From NCBI GenBank assembly GCA_963675625.1, contig OY776497.1, forward strand, positions 1,488,001-1,552,000: a stretch of DNA of 64,000 nt, read 5' to 3'. The stretch comes from F22 sp963675625 (lineage in GTDB: Bacteria > Bacteroidota > Bacteroidia > Bacteroidales > Bacteroidaceae). Below, piece after piece: positions 44,020 through 53,154 of this stretch. Both the position numbers and the translations under genes were made by a program. The notes under the pieces were generated by a model that saw only the letters and a list, made by a program, of their open reading frames with translations, did not search any database and was not told the origin of the DNA. How positions within the stretch are numbered: the stretch's first letter is position 1; every line of letters begins with the position of its first letter.

Positions 44020-46284
44020 ATGACAATAAAAAAGACTCTATCAGCATTTGCTGTCGGCTTGTTATTTGCTTCTTGTGCATCTGATGGTGCACATCAAACA
44101 GCTTTAAGTGAACAGGATACTCATATTGAGGCTCGGGTGGATTCTCTGGTTTCCCTTTTATCTTTTGAGGAAAAACTAGGCCAAATGAACCAAATCTCTT
44201 CTGTTGCTAATCTTGAGGAAATCACTCAACTAGTAAAAGATGGGAAAGTTGGATCTATCCTTAATGAGGTAGATCCTGTGCGTATCAATGCCTTGCAACA
44301 TATGGCTGTAGAGCAAAGCAAACACCATATTCCGATATTGATTGGACGTGATGTGATTCATGGATTTAAAACAATTTTCCCCATCCCTATTGGACAAGCT
44401 GCTACATTCAATCCCGAAATTGCACGTATTGGAGCTCGTGTAGCCTCTATTGAGGCCACTGCTGCAGGCGTCCGTTGGACATTCTCTCCTATGGTAGATA
44501 TAGCTCGTGATGCTCGTTGGGGACGAATTGCAGAAGGTTATGGTGAAGATGTATATCTAACAAGTGTTATGGGGGCAGCTACTGTACGTGGATATCAAGG
44601 AGATGATCTAGCAGATCCAGCTAGTATGGCAGCCTGTGTTAAACATTTTGTAGGATATGGTGCTTGTGAAAGCGGTAGAGATTACAACTCTACTTTTATT
44701 CCAGAACGTGTCTTGCGCAATGTCTATTTGCCACCATTTAAAGCGTCTGTAGATGCTGGTGCAGCAACGATTATGACATCTTTCAATGACAATGATGGGA
44801 TACCGTCGTCTGCCAATCCATTTATTTTAAAAACAGTACTTCGAGACGAGTGGAATTTTAATGGTTTTGTTGTGACCGATTGGGGTACTATTGCTGAATT
44901 GGTTGTACATGGTGTGGCTCCAGACAAACTGACCGCAGCCGCTATGGCAGTCAATGCTGGTGTAGATATGGAAATGGCCAGTTGGGTTTTGGCTACAAAT
45001 CCGGTAGATAAACTTATTGAGAAAGGATTGAGCAAATCGGCTGTAGATGAGGCAGTACGAAATGTGTTGCGCGTGAAATTCAAATTAGGCCTTTTTGAAA
45101 ATCCTTATGTTGATGTGCACAAAGCTTCTATGATGTATGCCCCAACGAGTTTAGCTGCTGCTAAAGAAGCAGCAATTGAAAGTGCAATCTTGATAAAAAA
45201 TAAGAATAATGTACTTCCTATTAAGTCTTCCGTTAAACGAATACTTGTCGTTGGACCTATGGCTGATGCTCCTTATGAACAAATGGGTACATGGGCTTTT
45301 GATGGAGAAGAATCACATACAGTAACCCCACTTGCTGCATTACGTAAACAGTATGGTGACCGTGTCAAAATTGACTATATGCCTGTCTTGTCCTATTCTC
45401 GTGACCGCAGTACCCGAGGTTTTTCTGCTGCTGTGGCTGCTGCACGTCGTGCTGATGTTGTTATAGCATTTGTAGGGGAAGAAGCCATTCTTTCAGGTGA
45501 AGCACATAGCTTGGCCAATTTAGATCTAGTTGGTGCTCAAGGGGATATGATTGAAGCATTAAGTAAAGTAAAAACGCCACTTGTATCGGTTGTGATAGCT
45601 GGTCGACCACTGACTATAGAAAAACAATTGAATGAATCTGATGCCATGTTGTATAGTTTCCATCCTGGTACTATGGGTGGCCCTGCTTTGGCCGAATTGT
45701 TGATGGGGGATGCTGTTCCAAGCGGCAAGACACCATTGTCGTTCCCAAGAATGGTTGGACAGGTTCCAATTTATTATAATCATCATAATACAGGCCGTCC
45801 TTCTAATGGGCATGAGCAACTATTATATGATATTCCATTGAAGCCAGGACAAACATCAACAGGGTGTCGTAGCTTCTACTTAGATGCTGGTGAAACTCCA
45901 TTGTTACCGTTTGGTTATGGACTTTCTTACACAACATTCGAATATGGACCGGTGCATCTGTCTGCTACTACGTTAGGCAAAGATGATGTACTAAAACTAA
46001 CTGCTAGAGTAAAGAATACGGGTAAAATTAAAGCCACAGAAGTTGTACAATTGTATATTCAAGATCGCTGTGCTAGCGTGACTCGTCCAGTGAAGGAATT
46101 GAAGCGTTTTGCACGCGTGTCGATTGCTCCTGGTGAAACAAAAAATGTTGAATTTGAGTTGCCTATTAGTGAACTCGCTTTTTGGACTCGTGATATGAAA
46201 CACGAGGTTGAGGCGGGTGAGTTCCGTGCTTGGATTGCACCTAATTCTACATCTGGTCAGCCTGTGAATTTTGTTGTACAATAA
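44020..46284 (+). CDS. bglX: GH3 beta-glucosidase, lipoprotein
   Basis: Exo-acting family 3 glycoside hydrolase, about 754 aa from the ATG at 44020 (an upstream ATG at 43990 gives a non-signal extension). Lipobox in LLFASCASD. Domain order is the TIM barrel with RDVIHGFKTIFP, KHFVGYGACESGRDYNS and nucleophile Asp287 in FVVTDWG, then the alpha/beta sandwich with the acid/base region (VGEEAILSGEAHSLANL) and a C-terminal fibronectin-like domain (PFGYGLSYTTFEY). It probably releases glucose from oligosaccharides made by the adjacent GH16. Confidence 0.95.
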   Translation: MTIKKTLSAFAVGLLFASCASDGAHQTALSEQDTHIEARVDSLVSLLSFEEKLGQMNQISSVANLEEITQLVKDGKVGSILNEVDPVRINALQHMAVEQSKHHIPILIGRDVIHGFKTIFPIPIGQAATFNPEIARIGARVASIEATAAGVRWTFSPMVDIARDARWGRIAEGYGEDVYLTSVMGAATVRGYQGDDLADPASMAACVKHFVGYGACESGRDYNSTFIPERVLRNVYLPPFKASVDAGAATIMTSFNDNDGIPSSANPFILKTVLRDEWNFNGFVVTDWGTIAELVVHGVAPDKLTAAAMAVNAGVDMEMASWVLATNPVDKLIEKGLSKSAVDEAVRNVLRVKFKLGLFENPYVDVHKASMMYAPTSLAAAKEAAIESAILIKNKNNVLPIKSSVKRILVVGPMADAPYEQMGTWAFDGEESHTVTPLAALRKQYGDRVKIDYMPVLSYSRDRSTRGFSAAVAAARRADVVIAFVGEEAILSGEAHSLANLDLVGAQGDMIEALSKVKTPLVSVVIAGRPLTIEKQLNESDAMLYSFHPGTMGGPALAELLMGDAVPSGKTPLSFPRMVGQVPIYYNHHNTGRPSNGHEQLLYDIPLKPGQTSTGCRSFYLDAGETPLLPFGYGLSYTTFEYGPVHLSATTLGKDDVLKLTARVKNTGKIKATEVVQLYIQDRCASVTRPVKELKRFARVSIAPGETKNVEFELPISELAFWTRDMKHEVEAGEFRAWIAPNSTSGQPVNFVVQ

Positions 46285-46322
46285 TGTGTGAATGCTCTTC
46301 ACCTAATTACAAGTAGATAATT

Positions 46323-47474
46323 ATGATAAAAATAAATAAGATGCTCCCATGGTTGTTGACTGTATTCATGGCTTTTCCATTCACTAGCTGTGGAGGAAGT
46401 AGTGATAAAGCGATCGCTGCTCCTATGAATTTGGCTGTGGACTATGTGGTGGTCGGTGCAACGGCTACAAATCCAGCGGGTGATGGTTCTGGTGTTGTGA
46501 AATTTGTGGCATCGGCTACTGATGCAACAACATATACCTTTACTTTGAATGGAACTACTGAAGCAGCCCAAGATGGACGGAAAATATATACTTTTACAAC
46601 ACCTGGGACAAATGATTATACAGTGACCGTAACGGCTTTTAATGCAGATAATGCATCAATAAGTAAAGAGGTGACTGTAAGTGTCTATGTGAGTAAAGGG
46701 GAAGGGGCAACAACTGGTGAAAGTTTTAAGGATCAAACCTTAAGTGTTGCTACAGATGCAGACTATTCTACATTGGTTTATGCTGATGAGTTTGAAAAAG
46801 ATGGTGATGTGCCTACAGCCGACTATAATCAAGAAATCGGTGGAAATGGTTGGGGTAATGCTGAATTGCAGTATTATACCAATAGCAATGAGAATGCCTA
46901 TGTGAAGGATGGTATGTTACATATTGTGGCCAAACGTCAATCCATGCAGGGATGCGATTATACTTCAGCCCGTTTGACCACAAAAGGGCTTCATGAATTT
47001 CAGTATGGACGTTTCGAGATAAGAGCCCAGTTGCCCTCTGGTATTGGAACTTGGCCAGCTATTTGGATGTTGGGTAGCAATATCTCAACTGTTGAATGGC
47101 CTGCATGTGGGGAGATTGATATTATGGAACACGTGGGATTTGATCAAGATGTGATTCATCACTCTTTGCATACCACAGGTAGTCATGGGGCAACCGTGAA
47201 TACTGCATATTCTACTATAGCTGGCGTGTCTACCGATTTTCATGTATATATTTGTGAGTGGACACCTACTAATATTACATTCTCTGTAGATGATAAGAAG
47301 ATATATACGTATACTCCACCTACAATGACGAATACTGATTGGCCCTTTAATCAACCGTTTTTCTTTATCTTCAATATCGCTATGGGTGGTAATTGGGGAG
47401 GAGCTGGTGGACCCATACCAAGTAGTTTTACGCAATGTGAAATGTTGATTGATTACATTCGTGTGTATCAATAA
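46323..47474 (+). CDS. GH16 endo-beta-glucanase (laminarinase type), lipoprotein
   Basis: The 383-aa lipoprotein (lipobox FTSCGGS) with a PKD/Ig-like domain (about residues 35-130) and a GH16 catalytic domain (about 145-383). The catalytic signature GEIDIMEHVG has Glu264 as nucleophile, Asp266 and Glu269 as acid/base; the extra Met (ExDxxE form) is typical of GH16 laminarinases and mixed-linkage glucanases. WPAIWMLG and the C-terminal FFFIFNIAMGGNWGG and IDYIRVYQ motifs are present. As a surface enzyme it would cut polymer for SusCD import. It ends the operon. Confidence 0.95.
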   Translation: MIKINKMLPWLLTVFMAFPFTSCGGSSDKAIAAPMNLAVDYVVVGATATNPAGDGSGVVKFVASATDATTYTFTLNGTTEAAQDGRKIYTFTTPGTNDYTVTVTAFNADNASISKEVTVSVYVSKGEGATTGESFKDQTLSVATDADYSTLVYADEFEKDGDVPTADYNQEIGGNGWGNAELQYYTNSNENAYVKDGMLHIVAKRQSMQGCDYTSARLTTKGLHEFQYGRFEIRAQLPSGIGTWPAIWMLGSNISTVEWPACGEIDIMEHVGFDQDVIHHSLHTTGSHGATVNTAYSTIAGVSTDFHVYICEWTPTNITFSVDDKKIYTYTPPTMTNTDWPFNQPFFFIFNIAMGGNWGGAGGPIPSSFTQCEMLIDYIRVYQ

Positions 47475-47500
47475 TAGGTCGCTTCATGCAATTTGAAGGA

Positions 47501-47585
47501 AAAGAGGTTTGCATACTTGAGGTGCGTCCTGAAAGTTAGACAAAAACTTTTAGGGTTCACTTCAAAAGGGCAGCCTCTTTTTTTT
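47501..47585 (+). terminator. Terminator of the glucan operon
   Basis: AAAGAGG (47501-47507) pairs with CCTCTTT (47574-47580), followed by a run of T's to 47585. The long loop contains a second stem, CCTGAAAGTT with AACTTTTAGG, of 10 bp with one wobble. It lies 26 bp after the GH16 stop. Confidence 0.6.
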
Positions 47586-47625
47586 GTCTCGTGTCCCGTC
47601 CTAATATAGAGTTACACCAGCCAGA

Positions 47626-48243
47626 TTAATCAGTAGGTGATGGTTCCTTCAATACATAATATACAAAGGAACCGTGGCTTTTGGACTGAATTTTTCCGTC
47701 TTTGATAAGTTCATTCAAATCTTTCAGCGCAGTCGTCTTCGAAATATGCATCTTTTTTTCATATTCAGATCGTCTGACCCTCTTGCGCTTATGTAGATAA
47801 GCCATCAATTGATCAATTCTAGTCTCTTTATCGACATTGTCTTTTATGACTCTTTGTTTGTCGTTTTCTAAGCGAAGAACAGATGTGACCAATTCTTTGA
47901 GTAGCTCCTTGCTAGGGCGAAAGTGCGGTTTTACACCCCGTATTTTATACGTTGTATTTTCATCGTGACTAGCTATAGGGTCTGATTTTATTTCGACGTG
48001 CAAAGTACCGAAATGAGGGATCTCTACACTGATGCCATCCTTAAGATATTTAATAGAAATATCGAATGTATTGTCCCAGGCATTCTTGCAGTCTCCCGAT
48101 GTCAGGGAACTTCTAGATTGTATGTCTTTGGCGATTGTTTCTCTAGTGACATGACCTTGCGGCACTGCCTTAGCGTAGAAATACTCTTTCTTGTTGTCAT
48201 GTTGTGGGTTAGGCCTTTTAATAAGGACGTACTTTATTGCCAT
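47626..48243 (-). CDS. HU-like DNA-binding protein fused to a winged helix
   Basis: The 205-aa protein has an N-terminal HU-like (HU-HIG family) domain of about 125 residues: MAIKYVLIKRPNPQ, SRSSLTSGDCKNAWDNTFDISIKYLKDGISVEIPHFGTLHVEI and GVKPHFRPSKELLKEL follow the pattern of Bacteroidota HU-HIG proteins. After a charged linker, residues about 145-195 form a winged-helix pattern (YLHKRKRVRRSEYEKKMHISKTTALKDLNELIKDGKI). The usual HU-HIG tail is instead absent. It probably binds DNA as an architectural regulator; target unknown. The upstream region has a 23-bp repeat that may be its own operator. Confidence 0.78.
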   Translation of the reverse strand: MAIKYVLIKRPNPQHDNKKEYFYAKAVPQGHVTRETIAKDIQSRSSLTSGDCKNAWDNTFDISIKYLKDGISVEIPHFGTLHVEIKSDPIASHDENTTYKIRGVKPHFRPSKELLKELVTSVLRLENDKQRVIKDNVDKETRIDQLMAYLHKRKRVRRSEYEKKMHISKTTALKDLNELIKDGKIQSKSHGSFVYYVLKEPSPTD

Positions 48244-48276
48244 AGCGTTTAGTGTTAAAGGAAAGCCTTCGCACTC

Positions 48277-48345
48277 TCATGAGAGGTCGAATCGCTCTTT
48301 CATGAAGGTGCTTGTCGAACTATCATGAAAAATCGAGTCGATCAC
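48277..48345. repeat. Three TCATGA-headed units with 23-bp period
   Basis: TCATGA occurs at 48277-48282, 48300-48305 and 48323-48328, exactly 23 bp apart. The spacers are related but degenerate, each containing TCGA (for example GAGGTCGAATCG, TTGTCGAAC, AATCGAGTCGATC). The array is 34 bp upstream of the HU/winged-helix gene start and downstream of the cysS terminator, so it is probably within that gene's promoter region, where no TAnnTTTG box is visible. Confidence 0.6.
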
Positions 48346-48393
48346 TCGTGTAGGAGCGATGACTTTTATCCTGTTTCAATTTTGTTTATAAGT

Positions 48394-48429
48394 AAAGCGT
48401 CCCGCTAGCACAAGCTAACAGGACGCTTT
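48394..48429 (-). terminator. cysS terminator
   Basis: AAAGCGTCC (48394-48402) pairs with GGACGCTTT (48421-48429), and the inner GCTAGC/GTTAGC arms extend the stem to about 16 bp with a 4-nt loop. It is 37 bp after the cysS stop on the minus strand and is followed there by TTTACTT. Confidence 0.75.
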
Positions 48430-48466
48430 CTATTGCTTACCCCAAAGGTACGCATAATATTTTGAA

Positions 48467-49972
48467 TTACTTGTTCAAACGCCAAGTACTTCCTTCTTTG
48501 CTATCTTTGATTTCAAATCCTAAGGCTTGTAAATTGTCTCGAATTTTATCAGATGTTGCCCAGTCTTTATTAGCTTTAGCTTGCATACGTTGTTCAAGTA
48601 GCATGTCTACGACCTGCCCGAAAGCATGTTCGCGCTCATTGCTACTGTCATTGCTTTGGCCATGTTCTTGGCGAAGACCTAGAAGATCAAACATAAATAA
48701 ATCGAACGTTGCTTTCAATTCAGCAAGGCCTTCATCAGAGATTTCCGCTTTGCCAGCTGCCAACGTGTTAATCAGTTTACAGCCATCAAATAGATGCGCA
48801 ATCACGATAGGTGTGTTCAAATCGTCTAATAATGCGTCATAACATTTTTCTTTGATTGCAGCTACTTGTGCGTCTACCTCTTTCGCTTTGTCAGAAGTTG
48901 TCGTCGTTGAGAGACGTTCTAGATTTTCATACGCTTCCAATAAACGTTGCAATCCCTTTTCGCTAGCTTGCAGTGCTTCATTGCTGAAGTCTACAGTGCT
49001 GCGGTAGTGTGCTTGTAAGATGAAAAAGCGGATAGTCATTGGGCTATATGCTTTTTCTAGCAACTTATGGCTACCATCAAAGAATTCTTTCAACAAGATG
49101 AAATTACCTAACGACTTACCCATTTTGGTCCCATTTATGGTAATCATATTATTGTGCATCCAATAGCGCACCATGTCGTGTCCTTGAGAAGCTACGGCTT
49201 GTGCAATTTCGCATTCGTGGTGTGGGAAAAGTAAGTCCATACCCCCACCATGGATATCAAATTCGCTACCTAGGTATTTGCGTCCCATTGCAGTACATTC
49301 ACAATGCCATCCTGGGAATCCATTTCCCCATGGAGACGGCCAGCGCATGATATGTTCTGGTTGCGCGTTCTTCCATAAGGCGAAGTCGGCAGAATTATGT
49401 TTTTCTTGTTGCCCGTCTAATTCTCGAGTCGTTGACAGCATATCTTCTATGTTGCGACCTGAAAGTTTACCGTAGTTATAGTCCTTGTTATATTTGGCAA
49501 CGTCAAAATAGACTGAACCTTGGCTTTCGTAGGCATAGCCATTTTTTAAAATTTCTTTGACAAGTTCTATTTGCTCTATGATGTGACCAGAAGCGTGGGG
49601 TTCAATGCTTGGAGGAAGGACATTAAGTGCTTCCATTTCGCGGTGATAGTTGTTCACGTTGCGTTGCACAACTTCCATAGGCTCTAGTTGTTCTAAGCGT
49701 GCACGTTTGGCAACTTTGTCCTCGCCTTCATCGGCATCGTGTTCCAAGTGACCGACATCTGTAATGTTGCGTACATAACGTACTTTATACTTCAGATGAG
49801 ATAGAGTACGAAACAAAACGTCAAAAGTTATAGCTGGGCGAGCGTGTCCCAAATGCGCATCACCGTATACTGTAGGACCGCATACATACAATCCTACATG
49901 AGGAGCATGAATAGGTTCGAAAACCTCTTTTTTGCGGCTCAAACTATTGTAAATGGTCAGTTTATTTGTCAT
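48467..49972 (-). CDS. cysS: Cysteinyl-tRNA synthetase
   Basis: Class I aminoacyl-tRNA synthetase charging tRNA-Cys. The 501-aa protein has the HIGH-like AHLGHARP at about residues 39-46 preceded by the zinc-binding YVCGPTVYGD, the GWHCECTAMG zinc site near residue 220, HGGGMDLLFPHHECE and the KMSKS-like GTKMGKSLGN at about 282-291, then DALR-type anticodon-binding helices. A -7 box TACCTTTG sits about 25-30 bp upstream on the minus strand, divergent from mnmA. Confidence 0.97.
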   Translation of the reverse strand: MTNKLTIYNSLSRKKEVFEPIHAPHVGLYVCGPTVYGDAHLGHARPAITFDVLFRTLSHLKYKVRYVRNITDVGHLEHDADEGEDKVAKRARLEQLEPMEVVQRNVNNYHREMEALNVLPPSIEPHASGHIIEQIELVKEILKNGYAYESQGSVYFDVAKYNKDYNYGKLSGRNIEDMLSTTRELDGQQEKHNSADFALWKNAQPEHIMRWPSPWGNGFPGWHCECTAMGRKYLGSEFDIHGGGMDLLFPHHECEIAQAVASQGHDMVRYWMHNNMITINGTKMGKSLGNFILLKEFFDGSHKLLEKAYSPMTIRFFILQAHYRSTVDFSNEALQASEKGLQRLLEAYENLERLSTTTTSDKAKEVDAQVAAIKEKCYDALLDDLNTPIVIAHLFDGCKLINTLAAGKAEISDEGLAELKATFDLFMFDLLGLRQEHGQSNDSSNEREHAFGQVVDMLLEQRMQAKANKDWATSDKIRDNLQALGFEIKDSKEGSTWRLNK

Positions 49973-50048
49973 CTTTCTTACTTTTTTACTTAGTGGGACA
50001 AAGGTAGCAATTATTCTCTGAATGAGCTTAATAAACGAAGAATATTAC

Positions 50049-50056
50049 TACTTTTG
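50049..50056 (+). promoter_or_regulatory. mnmA -7 box, leaderless arrangement
   Basis: TACTTTTG ends 4 bp before the ATG at 50061. With the normal 4-8 bp distance from box to start, transcription begins at or next to the start codon. No Shine-Dalgarno-like sequence can be present in such an RNA. The -33 region is weak. Confidence 0.5.
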
Positions 50057-50060
50057 TGCC

Positions 50061-51128
50061 ATGAACAAAGAAAAAGGAAACAACCGATCTAAGGTACTAT
50101 TAGGCATGAGTGGTGGTACAGACAGTTCGATTGCTGCTATCATGCTGCAAGAACAGGGGTATGAAGTGACGGGTATTACTTTTCGGTTTTTTGAAAAAGA
50201 TGGGCAAACTGATTATTTAAAATCGGCGCGTCATTTAGCTGATCAGTTGGGCATCTCACATATTACTTATGATGTACGAAAGGAGTTTGAATCCCGCATA
50301 ATACATTATTTTATAGACAGCTATATGCAGGGGGAGACGCCTGTGCCTTGTACTTTGTGCAATAATTTTTTTAAATGGCCTTTGATGGCTCAAGTGGCCG
50401 ATCAGATGGGGATAGAATATATTGCCTCAGGACATTATATACAGCGAGTTGTTCATGAAGGAAGACATTATATACGACCTGGAATTGATCCAGATAAAGA
50501 TCAATCTTTTTTTATGTGGGGACTGTCACAAGAGTTGATGAAGCGAATGGTGCTTCCTCTTGGTGAAATGACCAAAGAAGAAGTACGTGCGTATGCTAGA
50601 GCGCGTGGATATGCTGCTCAAGCAGCTAAAAAGGAAAGTATAGGTGTCTGTTTTTGTCCTGGTGATTATCGGTCTTTTTTGCGCGAACGTCTTTCTGAAG
50701 AAAAGTTTCAGGCTGGCCATTTTGTAGATATTGCAGGGCGTATTATTGGTAAACATCCTGGTTATGCCTTCTTTACTATTGGACAGCGTAGAGGATTGGG
50801 AGTGCATTTCAATCAAGCATTATATGTGCAGCATATTGATGTTAGGACTAATGAGGTTACTCTGGCTCCTCTTAAAGAATTAGAACGCATGCATTTCTTG
50901 GTGCGAGACTGGTCTGTGCGGTGTTTGGAGGAGTTGCTTTCAATTTCTCATGTAGAAGTGCGTATTCGTTATCGCAAACAATGGAATACTGGTCATGTGC
51001 TTGTGCTTCCAGAGAATGACGGTAAACTTTTGGTGCAGTTGGACCAGCCTTTGACTGCTGTAGCACCTGGTCAGGCTGTGGCTTTTTATTATGATAATCG
51101 GGTAATTGGAGGTGGAATTATCTGCTAA
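50061..51128 (+). CDS. mnmA: tRNA-specific 2-thiouridylase MnmA
   Basis: ATP-dependent enzyme that thiolates U34 of tRNA-Lys/Glu/Gln. About 355 aa from the ATG at 50061; a longer frame from 50022 would read through the promoter. PP-loop LLGMSGGTDSS (Thr replaces the common Val), first catalytic cysteine in PCTLCNNFFKW, second in IGVCFCPGDYRSFL, and GQRRGLGV further on. MnmG, for the other modification of the same base, is also encoded in this window. Confidence 0.94.
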   Translation: MNKEKGNNRSKVLLGMSGGTDSSIAAIMLQEQGYEVTGITFRFFEKDGQTDYLKSARHLADQLGISHITYDVRKEFESRIIHYFIDSYMQGETPVPCTLCNNFFKWPLMAQVADQMGIEYIASGHYIQRVVHEGRHYIRPGIDPDKDQSFFMWGLSQELMKRMVLPLGEMTKEEVRAYARARGYAAQAAKKESIGVCFCPGDYRSFLRERLSEEKFQAGHFVDIAGRIIGKHPGYAFFTIGQRRGLGVHFNQALYVQHIDVRTNEVTLAPLKELERMHFLVRDWSVRCLEELLSISHVEVRIRYRKQWNTGHVLVLPENDGKLLVQLDQPLTAVAPGQAVAFYYDNRVIGGGIIC

Positions 51129-51257
51129 AATGTAACGGAGTTATCATAAATACGTCAATATTACCATATTTCATACGTATTTTATGACATAATATTCGTT
51201 CAGTTTGAAAAGATGATGTACATTTGTGCAATCGTACCGAAAACTGTGTATTAACGT

Positions 51258-52100
51258 ATGAGTGAAGATAAGATTTTTTTGATTGATATAGATAAAGTAT
51301 TGCGTGATAAGATGCCTAAATCGTATCAACGTGTCCCTCGATTCTTAATCAATTACCTTAAAAGAATAGCCCATCAAGATGATTTAAACCGATTCTTAAC
51401 AAATAAAGGAAAGGGGCAATATGGTGTGGGTTTTCTGGAAGCTACTCTAGATGAACTAGATTGGCACGTACAAGTAGAGGGCAAAGAGAATCTTCCTACA
51501 GACAGACTGTGTACCTTTGTAAGCAATCATCCTCTGGGTGGCGCTGACGGCGTGACTTTGGGGTATGTCTTAGGTAAGCATTATGATGGACGCGTCAAGT
51601 ATTTAGTCAATGATTTGTTGATGAACTTGGCAGGTCTAGCACCTTTGTGTATCCCTATTAACAAAACGGGTAAGCAAAGTCGTGATTTTCCGCGCATGGT
51701 TGAAGCTGGGTTTAAAAGTGATGACCATTTAATTATGTTTCCTGCTGGATTATGTTCTCGTAAGATACATGGCAAGATACAAGATGTAGATTGGAAGAAA
51801 ACTTTCATTACCAAAAGTGTGGAGGCAAAACGAGATGTGGTACCTGTATATTTTGAGGGGCGCAACTCAAATTTCTTTTACAATTTGGCCAATTTCTGTA
51901 AGTGGATTGGATTAAAAACAAATATTGCGATGTTGTATCTCGTAGATGAGATGTACAAAAACCAACATAAAACATTTACAATAACCTTTGGTAAACCTAT
52001 TCCATGGCAAACCTTCGATCAGTCGAAGAATGCTACAGAATGGGCACAGTGGGTCAAAGATGTCGTGTACAGAATGGCCCCCAATAATCAGAAGAAATAA
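51258..52100 (+). CDS. Lysophospholipid-type acyltransferase (glycine/ornithine lipid O-acyltransferase candidate)
   Basis: The 280-aa PlsC-superfamily protein has the acyltransferase motif SNHPLGGADG (about residues 94-103), in which the H and D are spaced one residue wider than HX4D, as in the hemolysin/OlsA-like group, and a FPAG motif further on (MFPAGLCSRK). It is 13 bp upstream of a GNAT-like N-acyltransferase. In Bacteroides the pair GlsB/GlsA makes glycine lipids (N-acylation, then O-acylation); this gene fits the GlsA role by family and order. A -7 box TACATTTG lies upstream. Confidence 0.82.
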   Translation: MSEDKIFLIDIDKVLRDKMPKSYQRVPRFLINYLKRIAHQDDLNRFLTNKGKGQYGVGFLEATLDELDWHVQVEGKENLPTDRLCTFVSNHPLGGADGVTLGYVLGKHYDGRVKYLVNDLLMNLAGLAPLCIPINKTGKQSRDFPRMVEAGFKSDDHLIMFPAGLCSRKIHGKIQDVDWKKTFITKSVEAKRDVVPVYFEGRNSNFFYNLANFCKWIGLKTNIAMLYLVDEMYKNQHKTFTITFGKPIPWQTFDQSKNATEWAQWVKDVVYRMAPNNQKK

Positions 52101-52113
52101 GCTTAAGTAGATT

Positions 52114-53127
52114 ATGGAACAACAAATGGAAGCGATCATCGCACCAGTGGATAAAGAGCTAATTAAAGCTGAATTGACTGAGGAAAAAAGATTGCGTGTT
52201 ACGAACAAAAATAACAACGAAATTTATATCGTTACGCATCATGATGCACCAAACACAATGCGTGAAATAGGACGTTTGCGTGAATGGGCATTTCGTTCTG
52301 CTGGAGGTGGCTCTGGCAAGTCTATGGACATTGACGAGTTTGACACGATGGAAGGTTGCTATAAGCAATTGATCGTATGGGATCCTGAATCAGAAAACAT
52401 TTTAGGAGGATACCGATATATATTAGGTACAGATGTACATCTTGATGAGGCTGGACAACCTATTTTAGCCACGTCGCATATGTTTAGATTTTCGGAGGAG
52501 TTTGTGCGAGATTATTTGCCGCAGACTATCGAATTGGGACGTTCATTTGTTACATTGGAGTATCAATCTACTCGTATGGGCAGTAAGGGGCTTTTCGCTC
52601 TAGATAATCTTTGGGATGGCTTAGGAGCTTTGACTGTTGTGATGCCAAATGTTAAATATTTATTTGGGAAAGTGACTATGTATCCAAGTTTCCATAGAGA
52701 AGGAAGAGATAAGATTTTGTACTTTTTGCGCAAGCATTTTCCAGACAAAGACCGCCTAGTTGTTCCTACTCATCCATTGAATTTGGATACTCCTGAAGAG
52801 GAGTTGGTCAATTTGTTCCCATATGATACGTTCAAAGAAAACTACAAGATTTTGAATGCAGAGGTGCGTAAGGTAGGGTATAACATACCTCCTTTGGTTA
52901 ATGCATATATGGGATTAAGTCCAACTATGCGTATGTTTGGTACAGCGATTAATTATGGTTTCGGTGATGTTGAAGAGACTGGTATTCTTATCGCTGTTGA
53001 CGAAATATTGGAACAAAAACGACGTCGTCATATTGAGTCATTTATAGAGAATGGTTTGGATGATTTTCGTATTACTTCTGGCCGTAATAAAGTGTTCTAT
53101 CCATCCAAGGAAGAGCCTGCTAAATAG
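52114..53127 (+). CDS. GNAT-like N-acyltransferase (OlsB/GlsB-type)
   Basis: The 337-aa protein of the OlsB/hemolysin-like acyltransferase group (GNAT fold): LREWAFRSAGGGSGKSMDIDEFD, YKQLIVWDPESENILGGYRYI and IELGRSFVTLEYQ are the characteristic segments. In this group the enzyme transfers a 3-hydroxyacyl chain to the amino group of an amino acid. With the upstream acyltransferase it would form a two-enzyme membrane amino-lipid pathway; glycine is expected from the Bacteroides precedent. Ends at a strong terminator. Confidence 0.82.
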   Translation: MEQQMEAIIAPVDKELIKAELTEEKRLRVTNKNNNEIYIVTHHDAPNTMREIGRLREWAFRSAGGGSGKSMDIDEFDTMEGCYKQLIVWDPESENILGGYRYILGTDVHLDEAGQPILATSHMFRFSEEFVRDYLPQTIELGRSFVTLEYQSTRMGSKGLFALDNLWDGLGALTVVMPNVKYLFGKVTMYPSFHREGRDKILYFLRKHFPDKDRLVVPTHPLNLDTPEEELVNLFPYDTFKENYKILNAEVRKVGYNIPPLVNAYMGLSPTMRMFGTAINYGFGDVEETGILIAVDEILEQKRRRHIESFIENGLDDFRITSGRNKVFYPSKEEPAK

Positions 53128-53154
53128 GCTGTGTCAAAGATTTTATATAAAAGT

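Noticed and set aside
47521..47560. GTCCTGAAAGTTAGAC with flanking sequence as an insertion-sequence end
   Set aside because: It looks vaguely like IS ends, but there is no second end, target duplication or transposase; it is explained as an inner stem of the operon terminator.
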